NCBI GenBank assembly: GCA_947628955.1
Contig: CANRBX010000007.1
Coordinates: 22,653-86,652 of the forward strand
Length of the DNA stretch: 64,000 bases
Reading direction: 5' to 3'
DNA from: an uncultured Lachnospiraceae bacterium
GTDB lineage: Bacteria; Bacillota; Clostridia; Lachnospirales; Lachnospiraceae
Part shown: positions 16,272-25,386 of the stretch, piece by piece
How the letters are laid out: every line of letters begins with the position of its first letter
Numbering within the stretch: position 1 is the stretch's first letter
The notes under the pieces: generated by a model
What the model saw: only the letters and a program-made list of their open reading frames with translations
The model's database searches: none
Told to the model about the DNA's origin: nothing
Position numbers and translations under genes: made by a program

Positions 16272-18974
16272 TCACTGCTTCTGCAGCACCTTCTTCGCCA
16301 GCTTCTTGAGCTGTTCTTTAAAAGGCAGGTTTGCGTCCGCGATCTTCCGCGCGATGCGGTAGGCGGACGTCCCTTTCATCACGTCAATGGAGGATCTGAG
16401 CGCCGCATTTTCCTGGCGGAGCCGGTTCAGCACGGCGACGCCGCCCCTGCCGCCCACGGACGGGTTGGCAAGCGCCAGTCCCTGAAAGAGGAAATCGTAA
16501 TCCACTTCCCCGCCGGCCGCGCGCGGCCCGGCATCCCGCAGAAGCTCTGCGTAAAGCGCGCGGTACTCTCCGCACATCTCGCCGACGCTTCGAAGCGCGA
16601 TCTGTCCGACCGCGCGTTTTTTCTCTGCATACTCTTCCGGATCGTTTTTGATCCGGTGCAGCAGCTCCAGCACTTCCTCCGGCTTCGCGTCCGGCTTCAC
16701 CAGCCAGCCGCCGCCCGTCCTGCGGATCCGCTCGCCCACCGCGCCGATATCCGTACCGAGAACAGGGATCCCGTTCATCCACGCTTCAGAGACCGTATAG
16801 CAGAATGTTTCCGGCCAGACAGGCAGGATGCAGACCACATCGATCTCGTTGTCCGAAAGGAGCTGCGGCAGCTCTTCTTTTCTGTAGCCTGCACTGAAAA
16901 AGCAGTTGTCCTGGCGGATCTCCTCAACCTTCCGGTCACCGATCACCCCCAGCACGAACCAGTTGATCTCAGACTTGTCCAGGGGGATCAGGCTTCTCGC
17001 CATCAGGCTTCCCTTCTGCGGGACCATCCCGCCGAGGAATGCCACGTTGAGGCGCCCCTCTTTTCCGAATCTGCGCCTGTAAACGCCCTTCGCGCCCCTG
17101 CCGTTCGTATAGACCCTGCCCGCATGCTTCACATAGACATTCACGCGGACCGGACCGTCGGCGAGCACGTCCGAGCTGACCCGCAGGTCGATCCCGCACA
17201 TCAGCGCGCCCGGATCCCCGAAGGAATCCACGATATCCGGCCGGGCCTTTTTGTGTACATGAAAGCAGTCCTTCCTGCCCCCGGCGTCCACAAGCTCCAC
17301 CAGGATCTCCGTCTCCTCGTTCGGAACCCCCTCCAGGTAAGCCCAGCCCTTGATGTCATTCAGTCCCTGATCCGCTCCGACGACCCGGTCCAGGCGGACT
17401 TTCAGTTTCGGGTTTTTCACCGCGCCCTCCGGCGACGGCACATGGACCACTTCCCGCTCCAGCCGGTCTTCGCCGTGTTCGATCACACGGCAGTGCTCCA
17501 GCCCCGGGAAATACCCGAGCAGGATGTTTTTTGCACTCTCAGACGGGAAGATCAGCTCCCGGCAGCTGCGCAGCGCCCGCTCATGCTCCCGCCGCCAGAT
17601 CTTCAGGTAATCCGCCTGCGGCACGATCCCCTTCTTTTTCCACAGGCATTTCGCGCAGCGCTCCCGGCGCTGTTCCAAAGTCAGGGACGCGTCCTGCGGC
17701 GCGCAGAAATTTCCGTCCGCATCCAGCAGAAGGATCGTCGGACAGGCATAATAATAGTCGTGCATCGTCGCGATCACCGGGATCCCGAGCGCCTGCGCGG
17801 CGTCGTAGATCTCCAGCGAGAGATCCTGCGTGTGGTGCACATGGATCAGATCGATCGAAAACGCACGCAGCACCTGATCGCAGATCTTCCGGATCTCATT
17901 GTCGCAGAAGACCGGAAACTGCGGCGGCTCCCCGATCTCAAACTTCAGAAGGAGCTCTTCCTTCTCCGTGTAGGCCGTCACGCGCAGCGCATCGTCGTCC
18001 CGCGCCATCACAAAAACGTTGTACTCCCCGCGCAGGCCCTCCGTCAGCTCGCGCACATGGATCTGTGTCCCGCCGATGTTGTTGGAGGCGTGCTCCCGGA
18101 AATCGAGATGCAGAAAGTACAGCAGATTCTTTTTCCCGTTATGCAGCTTCGTATACAGAATGATATTGTCGCGGATCTCCTGATCCGGATTTTCCGCGCA
18201 GTAAACACTGTTCCTGTGCATCTGTTCCGGGTAGCGCTCCTGCAGGACTGCCGTGTGGGCGTCCAGAAGCGCCTGTTTCTCCGCGGTGTCAAAGGAGGCC
18301 GTCCCCTTGTGGTAGACAAACGTGTCGTCGCACATCACGTGGTGATAGCCGGCCTGCTCCGCACGGTTGCAGAAATCGTTTTCCTCCCCGTAGCCGCGGC
18401 CGAAGGTCTCCGCGTCAAAGCCGCCGATATCGTCGATGACGCAGCGTTTGATGTACATGCAAAATCCCACCGCGACGGTGATCCTCGGGTAGCGCCTCAG
18501 GCTGCAGCGCTCGATCAGCTCCGCGTACTCGTCGATCGTCAGGTTCTCCGGCAGCGGGTTATCCCGGCACATCACGGGCACCGAGCAGAGCGTCGCGCTG
18601 TTCGACAGCGGCGTCACGGTCGCCGTGCTGTCTTCGCGGTACGCGCAGGCGATGATCTTGTCGAGCCAGCCTGCCGTGACGACGGTGTCCGAATTCAGAA
18701 GCAGGACGTCCCTGTCCGGCGACAGGCCCATCCCCCTGTTCACGTTTCCGGAAAAACCGAGATTTTTCTCATTGTGCAGCACCATGATGTTCTCTCCGGC
18801 AAGCGCGTCAAGATACGGGCGGATGCGCTCATCCGGGCTGCAGTCGTTGATCAGGACCAGCCGGTGCTTTCCGAGATCCGTGTGCTTTTTCACGCTCGGA
18901 ATACAGCGCTGCAGATCCTCGTATCCGTTATAGATGGGGATGATAATATCCACCACGTCAGTTTTTCTGTTCAT
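16272..18974 (-). CDS. Two-domain glycosyltransferase: GT2 fused to GT4
   Basis: A 900-residue enzyme. Residues 1-270 are a GT2 domain (VDIIIPIYNGYEDL, LINDCSP, LLNSDTVVTAGWL, GYGEENDFCNRA). From about residue 285 a GT-B GT4 domain begins (LLYFLHLDFREHASNNIGG, IHVHHTQDLSLE), with the C-terminal Rossmann half at NVAFLGGMVPQKG and the SEAWMNGIPVLGTDIGA donor-binding block. Between the two halves of the GT4 domain is an insert of about 120 residues (residues 530-650) that looks like a beta-sandwich. The C-terminus has a short coiled coil. It overlaps the upstream methyltransferase gene by 4 bases (ATGA), so translation is coupled. It probably builds two linkages of the exported glycan. Confidence 0.88.
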   Translation of the reverse strand: MNRKTDVVDIIIPIYNGYEDLQRCIPSVKKHTDLGKHRLVLINDCSPDERIRPYLDALAGENIMVLHNEKNLGFSGNVNRGMGLSPDRDVLLLNSDTVVTAGWLDKIIACAYREDSTATVTPLSNSATLCSVPVMCRDNPLPENLTIDEYAELIERCSLRRYPRITVAVGFCMYIKRCVIDDIGGFDAETFGRGYGEENDFCNRAEQAGYHHVMCDDTFVYHKGTASFDTAEKQALLDAHTAVLQERYPEQMHRNSVYCAENPDQEIRDNIILYTKLHNGKKNLLYFLHLDFREHASNNIGGTQIHVRELTEGLRGEYNVFVMARDDDALRVTAYTEKEELLLKFEIGEPPQFPVFCDNEIRKICDQVLRAFSIDLIHVHHTQDLSLEIYDAAQALGIPVIATMHDYYYACPTILLLDADGNFCAPQDASLTLEQRRERCAKCLWKKKGIVPQADYLKIWRREHERALRSCRELIFPSESAKNILLGYFPGLEHCRVIEHGEDRLEREVVHVPSPEGAVKNPKLKVRLDRVVGADQGLNDIKGWAYLEGVPNEETEILVELVDAGGRKDCFHVHKKARPDIVDSFGDPGALMCGIDLRVSSDVLADGPVRVNVYVKHAGRVYTNGRGAKGVYRRRFGKEGRLNVAFLGGMVPQKGSLMARSLIPLDKSEINWFVLGVIGDRKVEEIRQDNCFFSAGYRKEELPQLLSDNEIDVVCILPVWPETFCYTVSEAWMNGIPVLGTDIGAVGERIRRTGGGWLVKPDAKPEEVLELLHRIKNDPEEYAEKKRAVGQIALRSVGEMCGEYRALYAELLRDAGPRAAGGEVDYDFLFQGLALANPSVGGRGGVAVLNRLRQENAALRSSIDVMKGTSAYRIARKIADANLPFKEQLKKLAKKVLQKQ

Positions 18975-21082
18975 CTGTGACCTCCGAAAAATCTGTGCCG
19001 CGACTTCACCAGGATCGCATTGGCCCGCTCCAGCGCTTCCTCCGCGGACAGGATCTCGATCTCTCCGCAGACGGTCACCTTCCCCGGGACAGGGTTCAGC
19101 TTTACCCGGTAGATCGGATCGGACGTGAGGAACAGATCGCCCTCCGGGACCGCTGCCGCGGCGTTCTCCGCCTGCAGCCTGCCCGTCGTCCGCGCGTCAT
19201 CAATCCTGCAGATACAGGGGCGCCCCTCCAGCGGGTCGAACCGCACGGCGCGCACATTCCGGTATCCGGCCAGGTCAAAGGTTACGGAGAATTTTCCCCC
19301 CGCCAGCCTTGCCTCCTCCGCCAGCTTCTGTTCCTCAGAAAAACCGTTCCCGGTGTCCACAAAAAGCTGGCTGACCATATATTCCTTTTCCCGCAGCTTC
19401 CGCCGGAATTCTTCCAGCGAGATCCACAGCTCCGGCGTGCTGTGGTTCAGCAGCCTGTTTGCCCCGACGTATTCCTCCGCGAAGTGCGTGGACCACGCCC
19501 AGAACACCTCGTCCATCTGTGCGCTGATCCCGAACTTCTGCAGAAACACGTCCTTCCCGCAGAGCTGATGCATCACCGGCTGGCTGCTGTACAGCTCATT
19601 GATCGTCCGCCAGAGAAGAAAGGAGGCCGGCACCGGGAAATCAAAGATCCACTCGCAGTCGATCACCTGGCAGCTTCCGCCGGTCTCGAAAATATTGTCC
19701 AGGATCAGGTCGATGTTCGCCGGGCAGACACACGCCTCATCTCCGGCTGGCTCGCGCGTTCCGAACACCTGCCGGAACCTCCTGCGCTCTTCCCCCGTCA
19801 TGCTGCTCATCTTGCAGGCAGGCCCGGATTCCCCGTCAGCGCTGCTTTCCGACCGCGAGCTGCTCTCGTACAGCTCCGCGGCCTTTCTCACAAGCTCCTC
19901 CACCGCCGCGAGGTCTTCGCGGAGCACGGCGTCCGCCGCGAGCTGCGCCAGACTCTTCTGTGTGAGATACGGGTAAACGATGCCGTCCCCCTCCGCGGTC
20001 CCGCGAAGCGGATGCCAGCGGCCGTAATCCCTGTCCATCTGCGCGAGCATCACCCGGATGTGCTCCTTCGCCTCCCCGGTCATTGCGCGCTTGACAGCCA
20101 CGCGGCTGCCCCCGCGCTCCTCGATCACGGTGGAAATGGAAAACGCGTCCGCCCGGTCCGTGCTCAGCTTCACATACTGAATATCGCGCCCGCCCTCAGG
20201 CACGGCAGCGCTCATCTCGATCAGGAACGAGTTCGCAAACCGCGCCATCACGCCCTCCCCGGAGAGCGTCGCGGCCATCTTTGTCTCCCCGAACAGCTCC
20301 ATGCGGTATTTCGTGAAATTCCACGTCGGCCTCCCGTACTTCTGCTCCTTCAGCGAAGCGTCTGTGAAGATCTCCTGCGGAAATTTGTAGTCCGGGTACG
20401 GGTAATAGAATTTGTAATAAGGAAGCCCGCAGCGCGCCATCAGCGCCTCCCACTCCCCGTGTGAAAACGTGCGCGCCCCGCTGCTTTCCTCATACCCTTT
20501 GATCCCGTCAAAATAGCCGTCCGTATGATCCTCCGGCGCGCCTGCGAAATATTTCAGGCCGAGACGGTTCTCGATCGCGACGAGGATCACGCCGTCCGGC
20601 TTCAGGAAACGCCGGACATTTTTCAGAAACGTCCCATACGGGTCATTTCCCGGCGTAAAGCTTTCGGCATACTCAAACACACCGTTCAGGATCACATAGT
20701 CAAACAGGCAGTCAAACTGCATATCATTCAGGTTTCCGACGCAGATCTCCAGGTTCTCATACGCCCTGTGCCGCTCAAAATTGATCTCTGCTCTCCGTTT
20801 CGAGAGCTCGGCCGAGACCACGCGCGCCATGCGGCGGCACAGAAGTCCCGTGATCGCCCCGCAGCCGGAGCCGATCTCAAGGCAGGACGCCCCTTCCGCA
20901 AACGGATACCAGTTCAGAATATTCTCGCGCGCACGCGCAAAATGATAGAGGACGGGAAAACTCACTTCCTCCTGCTCCTCCGGGCGAACGCCGGACTTCG
21001 CGATCGCAAGAAGCTCGTTCTCCACATCCCCATCCGAATACAGATCTTCTCCTTTATAGTAATCCAGCTTCAGCTCTGCCAT
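18971..21082 (-). CDS. SAM-dependent methyltransferase fused to a large C-terminal domain
   Basis: A 703-residue protein. The N-terminal 240 residues are a class I methyltransferase: motif I is CLEIGSGCGAITGLLCR near residue 70, the acidic ribose-binding position follows at VSAELSKRR, and motif IV is FDYVILNGVFEYAE. The remaining 460 residues have a kinase-like look: VKLSTDRAD and AVKRAMTGEAKEHIRVM could be the nucleotide-lysine strand, and ANIDLILDNIFE with IDCEWIFD the catalytic/metal loop. A methyl- and phospho-capping enzyme of the WbdD type, which stops chain growth in ABC-exported O-antigens, would have this layout. The neighbouring Wzt with a glycan-binding tail supports that inference. 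The kinase part is not proven. Confidence 0.72.
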   Translation of the reverse strand: MAELKLDYYKGEDLYSDGDVENELLAIAKSGVRPEEQEEVSFPVLYHFARARENILNWYPFAEGASCLEIGSGCGAITGLLCRRMARVVSAELSKRRAEINFERHRAYENLEICVGNLNDMQFDCLFDYVILNGVFEYAESFTPGNDPYGTFLKNVRRFLKPDGVILVAIENRLGLKYFAGAPEDHTDGYFDGIKGYEESSGARTFSHGEWEALMARCGLPYYKFYYPYPDYKFPQEIFTDASLKEQKYGRPTWNFTKYRMELFGETKMAATLSGEGVMARFANSFLIEMSAAVPEGGRDIQYVKLSTDRADAFSISTVIEERGGSRVAVKRAMTGEAKEHIRVMLAQMDRDYGRWHPLRGTAEGDGIVYPYLTQKSLAQLAADAVLREDLAAVEELVRKAAELYESSSRSESSADGESGPACKMSSMTGEERRRFRQVFGTREPAGDEACVCPANIDLILDNIFETGGSCQVIDCEWIFDFPVPASFLLWRTINELYSSQPVMHQLCGKDVFLQKFGISAQMDEVFWAWSTHFAEEYVGANRLLNHSTPELWISLEEFRRKLREKEYMVSQLFVDTGNGFSEEQKLAEEARLAGGKFSVTFDLAGYRNVRAVRFDPLEGRPCICRIDDARTTGRLQAENAAAAVPEGDLFLTSDPIYRVKLNPVPGKVTVCGEIEILSAEEALERANAILVKSRHRFFGGHR

Positions 21083-21175
21083 ATTCCCTCTCCCATCAGC
21101 CGCGCCGTTCTCCCGGCACAGCGCTTTCCGGCGAAGCGGTCTTTTTCTGAACGCTCCCGCGCTCCCGTGAAAATG

Positions 21176-21229
21176 TCAGGAAGCGCACTTTTCCCCTCAG
21201 GAAAGTGTCACCCTTCAGGAAAGCGTCAC
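21176..21229. repeat. Tandem copies of the wzt stop-codon region
   Basis: The last 15 bases of wzt (21215-21229) are repeated at 21197-21211 with one change, and again in a shorter form at 21176-21188. Each copy keeps the TGA on the minus strand. Unit spacing is 18 and 21 bases. Confidence 0.75.
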
Positions 21230-22522
21230 CTCTGAATTCATATCATAATAGCCGACCGTATTGCGGTCAGAGACCACCGTGAGGCTGCAGGCGTCATAGA
21301 GCCTGTGAAATACGGTAAACTCCCCGTCGCGGTAGCCCGTGCAGCCGAACGAAAGCAGATATTCGCCGCCCTGCAGGTCAAGCTGCTGGGTGAACGTGAT
21401 CTCCTGGCTCTCTCCGGCCTTCTTCCCCTGCACATCGGCCTTCTCATACATGGTGTTTGTCCCCGTGATCTCGATGCCCTGCAGATTTTTGATCGTGAAC
21501 GCATAAATCGGTTCCCGGATCTCTTCGTGAAATTCCACCTTCATCTTCACCGAAAACCTGGTGCCCTTTATCAGCGTGCCGGCGATCAGACCGTTCTCAT
21601 CGAGGATCGCGTAGTCCGTGATCTCCGCCTCCTTCTCCCCATACTCCAGGAGATGGGGGTTCACCGCCAGAGAATCCTTCCACCTGGCACGGGTGCCCGC
21701 GCGGTCTGCCCCCGAAGAATCCAGGCCGCCGGACGTTCCCCGCACACGGCCAGCTTCCGCACCCGCCGCAGGCACGGCGGGATCATACTGGTGCACCAGC
21801 ACCTTCTTGTAGATATCGACCGCCTCCTTCGGAGAGCCCTCAAATATTTTTCTGCCCTCGTTCAGCAGGATCGCGCGGTCGCAGTATTTCGTGATGCTGC
21901 CGAGATCATGGCTCACAAACAGGATCGTCCTGCCCTGCTCCTTGAACTCTTCAAATTTGCGGTAGCATTTTGACTGAAAAAAAACGTCCCCGACGGAAAG
22001 CGCCTCGTCGACGATCAGGATCTCCGGGTCAATGTTGATCGCGACCGCAAACGCCAGCCGCACAAACATGCCGCTCGAATACGTCTTGACCGGCTGGGAG
22101 GCAAACTTCCCAATATCAGCAAAGGCCAGGATGCTCTCCAGCCTGGCGTCGATCTCTTCCTCCGAAAAACCCATCATGGTTCCGTTCAGATAGACATTTT
22201 CAATTCCCGTGTACTCCATGTTGAAACCGGCGCCCAGCTCCAGCAGCGCAGAGATCCGCCCGTCGACCACGGCCTCGCCCTGCGTCGGGTTCAGCACCCC
22301 GGTGATGATCTTGAGGATCGTGGACTTGCCCGCCCCGTTTGTGCCGATGATGCCGACCGTCTCGCCCTTGCCGATGTCGAAGCTGATATCCGTCAGCGCA
22401 TAGTGCTCCCGGTAGCACTTCTTCCTCGTCAGGCCGAGGCTTTCCTTCAGCCGGTCGGAGGGTTTGTCGTAGAGCTTATATAATTTTGAAAGGTGATCCA
22501 CATGAATCGCGATATCATTCAT
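21215..22522 (-). CDS. wzt: ABC transporter ATPase for polysaccharide export, with C-terminal glycan-binding domain
   Basis: A 435-residue Wzt-type protein. The ATPase half has Walker A GTNGAGKST, the Q-loop region, a signature given as YSSGMFVRLAFA, Walker B ILIVDEALSVGD and the switch His in FVSHDLG. The spacing and the LLELGAGFNMEYTG block are typical of the Wzt/TagH polymer exporters. After a Gly/Ala-rich hinge, the C-terminal 170 residues form a beta-rich Wzt_C-like domain (FTIKNLQGIEITGTNT, GGEYLLSFGCTGY) that in family members recognises the finished chain end. The start at the ATG at 22522 has GGAG 6 bases upstream. It pairs with the Wzm permease just upstream. Confidence 0.93.
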   Translation of the reverse strand: MNDIAIHVDHLSKLYKLYDKPSDRLKESLGLTRKKCYREHYALTDISFDIGKGETVGIIGTNGAGKSTILKIITGVLNPTQGEAVVDGRISALLELGAGFNMEYTGIENVYLNGTMMGFSEEEIDARLESILAFADIGKFASQPVKTYSSGMFVRLAFAVAINIDPEILIVDEALSVGDVFFQSKCYRKFEEFKEQGRTILFVSHDLGSITKYCDRAILLNEGRKIFEGSPKEAVDIYKKVLVHQYDPAVPAAGAEAGRVRGTSGGLDSSGADRAGTRARWKDSLAVNPHLLEYGEKEAEITDYAILDENGLIAGTLIKGTRFSVKMKVEFHEEIREPIYAFTIKNLQGIEITGTNTMYEKADVQGKKAGESQEITFTQQLDLQGGEYLLSFGCTGYRDGEFTVFHRLYDACSLTVVSDRNTVGYYDMNSEVTLS

Positions 22523-22671
22523 AAAAATCTCCATTCCGCTGCCTTTCAGCCAGCGGCGCAGGCAGCAATGAAAATCCTATTCCACGCTAATACTCCTCAC
22601 TGTAAAAGCAGAGGCCGTCCGATGAGCCTTCATCCGCAGAGCGGATCCCCCGGCCCCGGTCTGCCGTCCGT

Positions 22672-22747
22672 TCACAGCGCATCTGCAAAGGGAGCCTTCC
22701 GGTCCCGGGTTGCCGGCCGCCTACAGCACATCCGCAAAGTGAACCTT
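22672..22747. repeat. Duplicate of the wzm 3' end
   Basis: The last codons of wzm (22721-22747) recur at 22672-22698, 49 bases further downstream, at about 80% identity by eye. The copy keeps a stop (TGA in place of TAG). The rest of the 198-base gap down to wzt shows no gene. Confidence 0.65.
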
Positions 22748-23533
22748 CAGTCTCCGGAATACCCACATGCCGAACAGAAACGCGCCGGCAGTGAAGCACC
22801 AGAAATACAGCGTCCACAGGGGGCGTTCCCAGAACCAGTTCTTGTATATAAACGCGTCGCGGTATCCCGTGACGATGTAATAGACCGGATTCAGCTTGAG
22901 AATTTTCAGGATCACCGGATGCTCTGCCAGCATCGTATCGGCGATCCACATGATCGGCGTCATCCAGACGCCCACCTGAAGCGCGATGCTGATGATCTGC
23001 GCAAGATCCCGGAAAAATACGACCACCGCGCTCGTCGCGTAGCACAGCCCAAGCGTCAGCAGGAACAGGCCCCCCGTGTAATATATCAGCTGGAGATAGT
23101 ACAGATCCGGGAAATGTCCGTAAAAACAGTACAAAAGGGAGATAAAGAACACAAAAAACAGGTGGACAAACAGCGCCGCGATCATTTTTACGATCGGGAG
23201 CACGCTGATATTGAACACCACTTTCTTGACCAGGTAACTGTACTCGATCAGAGCATTGGTGCCCCCGTTCAGCGCGTCCTGAAAAAAGAACCACGGCACG
23301 ATCCCGGCCACCAGATATAAGACAAACGGCACCGGAAGTACACCCTGATCCGCCCGGAATCCCACCTGGAACACGAACCAGTACACCAGCACCGTCACGA
23401 CCGGCTGAATGAACGCCCAGACGATCCCCAGATAAGAACCCGCAAACTTCTTCCGGAAGTCGTTCTTCGCCAGCTTGTAGATCATTCTCCGGCTCTGATA
23501 AATCTGCACCGGCAATGAATTTTCTTTTTTCAT
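22721..23533 (-). CDS. wzm: ABC-2 type polysaccharide export permease
   Basis: A 270-residue polytopic protein with six predicted membrane helices. The N-terminal amphipathic interface helix (YQSRRMIYKLAKNDFRKKF) is followed by SYLGIVWAFIQP, a hallmark of Wzm/TagG permeases. It forms the channel that moves the undecaprenyl-linked polymer outward using the Wzt ATPase. The C-terminus ends KVHFADVL, and this end is duplicated downstream. It is the first exporter gene after rmlC, 24 bases away. Confidence 0.93.
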   Translation of the reverse strand: MKKENSLPVQIYQSRRMIYKLAKNDFRKKFAGSYLGIVWAFIQPVVTVLVYWFVFQVGFRADQGVLPVPFVLYLVAGIVPWFFFQDALNGGTNALIEYSYLVKKVVFNISVLPIVKMIAALFVHLFFVFFISLLYCFYGHFPDLYYLQLIYYTGGLFLLTLGLCYATSAVVVFFRDLAQIISIALQVGVWMTPIMWIADTMLAEHPVILKILKLNPVYYIVTGYRDAFIYKNWFWERPLWTLYFWCFTAGAFLFGMWVFRRLKVHFADVL

Positions 23534-23557
23534 ATCACAAAGCTCCCGTCAGGGCTC

Positions 23558-24127
23558 TCACTGCCGCACGCCATGCTCCTGCATATATGCGCGAAGCCCG
23601 CCCCATTTCTGATCCTTCTCCGACATGATCAGCTCCGTCCCCTCCGGAACCGGCCACTGAATCCCAATGTCAGGGTCGTCAAAGCGGATGCCGCCCTCAT
23701 CGTTCGGATGATAGAAATCCGTACATTTGTAGGCAAACTCTGCGTAATCAGAGAGCACCAGGAAGCCGTGCGCAAAATTCCTGGGGATAAAAAACTGCTT
23801 CTTGTTCTCCGCGGAGAGATACACGCCGTGCCACTGGCCATACGTCGGCGAACCCTCGCGCAGATCTACCACCACGTCGTACACTTCCCCCGATATGACC
23901 CGGACAAGCTTGTCCTGCGGGTAATGGATCTGAAAATGCATGCCGCGCAGCACGCCCTTTCTGGAGGCCGACTGATTGTCCTGCACAAAGATCTGATCGA
24001 TCCCGGCTTCCCGGAAATCATTGTAATTGTACGTCTCCATAAAGTACCCGCGCGCATCCCCGAATACCGCCGGGGTGATCAGCTTCAGTCCCTCAATCTC
24101 ACAGGTCTCAACCGTTATTTTACCCAT
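23558..24127 (-). CDS. rmlC: dTDP-4-dehydrorhamnose 3,5-epimerase
   Basis: A 189-residue cupin enzyme, typical in length. It epimerises dTDP-4-keto-6-deoxyglucose at C3 and C5 on the way to dTDP-L-rhamnose. Diagnostic blocks are FGDARGYFMETYN, VLRGMHFQ with the catalytic His, YDVVVDLREGSPTYGQW, and FIPRNFAHGF. It lies after rmlA on the same strand, across a 223-base gap filled by a 58-bp tandem array. Its substrate is the RmlB product, which the WecE-like enzyme would also use, so the two pathways branch here. rmlD was not found in the window. Confidence 0.96.
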   Translation of the reverse strand: MGKITVETCEIEGLKLITPAVFGDARGYFMETYNYNDFREAGIDQIFVQDNQSASRKGVLRGMHFQIHYPQDKLVRVISGEVYDVVVDLREGSPTYGQWHGVYLSAENKKQFFIPRNFAHGFLVLSDYAEFAYKCTDFYHPNDEGGIRFDDPDIGIQWPVPEGTELIMSEKDQKWGGLRAYMQEHGVRQ

Positions 24128-24232
24128 ATTCCGCTTCCTCTCTTCTCTCTTACACTGATTCCCCGAAACGCAGATCCAGGCTCTGCTCTTCGTTTCCTGC
24201 CTCCGGGCCGCATCTGCCTTACCCGGCCGCCC

Positions 24233-24353
24233 GGGTCATGAGCCCTTGCCTGCTCTTCGACACAACCGCATCCGCCCTGCATGGCCACCCGGGTCATAAG
24301 CTCTCGCCTGCTCTTCGACACAACCGCATCCGCCCTGCATGGCCGCCCGGTCA
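24233..24353. repeat. 58-bp tandem repeat at the rmlA 3' end
   Basis: Two near-identical 58-base units (24233-24290 and 24291-24348) contain TGCTCTTCGACACAACCGCA. A third, partial copy coincides with the rmlA stop codon (24351-24353). On the minus strand each unit begins at a TGACC. The array occupies half of the rmlA-rmlC gap. Confidence 0.85.
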
Positions 24354-25220
24354 CAGGCCCTCTGCGACCTCCAGCATATACTTCCCGTACGCAGTCTTCA
24401 AAAGCGGCTGCGCCAGCGCGACCAGCTGCTCCTTCGTGATGAACCCGCGCTTGTACGCAATCTCTTCGATGCAGGAAATATAAAGCCCCTGGCGCTTCTG
24501 GAAAGCGGCCACAAAGTCCGACGCGTCCAGAAGAGAATCGTGGCTTCCCGTGTCCAGCCATGCAAACCCGCGCCCCATTGTCTCCACGTGAAGCGTCCCG
24601 CGGCGCAGATATTCATTATTTACACTCGTAATCTCGATCTCTCCGCGCCCGGACGGTTTGACATTTTTGGCGATTTCCACAACGTCATTATCGTAAAAAT
24701 ACAGCCCCGGCACCGCATAATTGGAGCGCGGATGCTCCGGCTTCTCTTCGATCGAAACCGCCATCCCGTACTCGTCAAACTCTACGACCCCGTATTCCCT
24801 GGGATCGCGCACATAATAGCCGAAGATCGTCGCGCCCTTTTCCCTCGAGGCGACCTCGAGAAGAAGCTTCGAGAAGCTCTGTCCATAGAAAATATTGTCG
24901 CCGAGCACAAGGGCAACATTGTCATTCCCGATAAATTTCTCGCCGACCAGAAATGCGTCCGCCAGCCCGCGCGGCGTCTCCTGCACCGCATAGGACAGGC
25001 TCAGTCCGAGCTGTTCCCCGGTGTCCAGAAGGCCTTCAAACACAGGAAGATCCCTCGGCGTGGAGATGATCAGGATCTCCCGGATGCCCGCCAGCATCAG
25101 CGTCGACAGTGGATAATAGATCATCGGCTTGTCATAGACCGGCAGGATCTGCTTGGACACTGCCTTCGTCAGCGGATAAAGTCTCGTGCCGGATCCACCG
25201 GCCAGTATGATTCCCTTCAT
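24351..25220 (-). CDS. rmlA: Glucose-1-phosphate thymidylyltransferase
   Basis: A 289-residue nucleotidyltransferase that makes dTDP-glucose from glucose-1-phosphate and dTTP. The N-terminal [11 protein letters not shown] is the nucleotide-binding signature. [26 protein letters not shown] (metal Asp) and [20 protein letters not shown] are canonical RmlA blocks. Of two adjacent ATGs the second (25220) was chosen because AGGAG lies 6 bases before it. Upstream is rmlB, separated by a tandem repeat array. The product feeds both the rhamnose and the 4-amino sugar branches. Confidence 0.97.
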   Translation of the reverse strand: MKGIILAGGSGTRLYPLTKAVSKQILPVYDKPMIYYPLSTLMLAGIREILIISTPRDLPVFEGLLDTGEQLGLSLSYAVQETPRGLADAFLVGEKFIGNDNVALVLGDNIFYGQSFSKLLLEVASREKGATIFGYYVRDPREYGVVEFDEYGMAVSIEEKPEHPRSNYAVPGLYFYDNDVVEIAKNVKPSGRGEIEITSVNNEYLRRGTLHVETMGRGFAWLDTGSHDSLLDASDFVAAFQKRQGLYISCIEEIAYKRGFITKEQLVALAQPLLKTAYGKYMLEVAEGL

Positions 25221-25235
25221 CATTCTCTCCTCAGT

Positions 25236-25386
25236 CTGTACACGGCCCCGCATGCTGTCACCGGTGCATTTGTCTGTACACAGTCCCGTATGCTGTTACT
25301 GGTACATTTGTGCGTACACAGTCCGTATGCTGTCCCCGGTACATTTGTCTGTACACGGTCCGTACGTTATCTCTGGTACATTTCCT
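25236..25386. repeat. 38-bp tandem repeat at the rmlB 3' end (four copies)
   Basis: Units start at 25236, 25274, 25312 and 25349 and share TGTACAC, then GTATGCTGT and GGTACATTT. The fourth unit is the actual end of rmlB (stop at 25367-25369). The other three extend to the rmlA ribosome binding site and fill the intergenic gap. Two of the three extra copies keep a stop at the same place. Confidence 0.88.

Noticed and set aside
24233..25386. Repeat arrays resembling a CRISPR
   Set aside because: Units are directly adjacent with no unique spacers, differ between the two loci and include gene ends; no cas genes are present.
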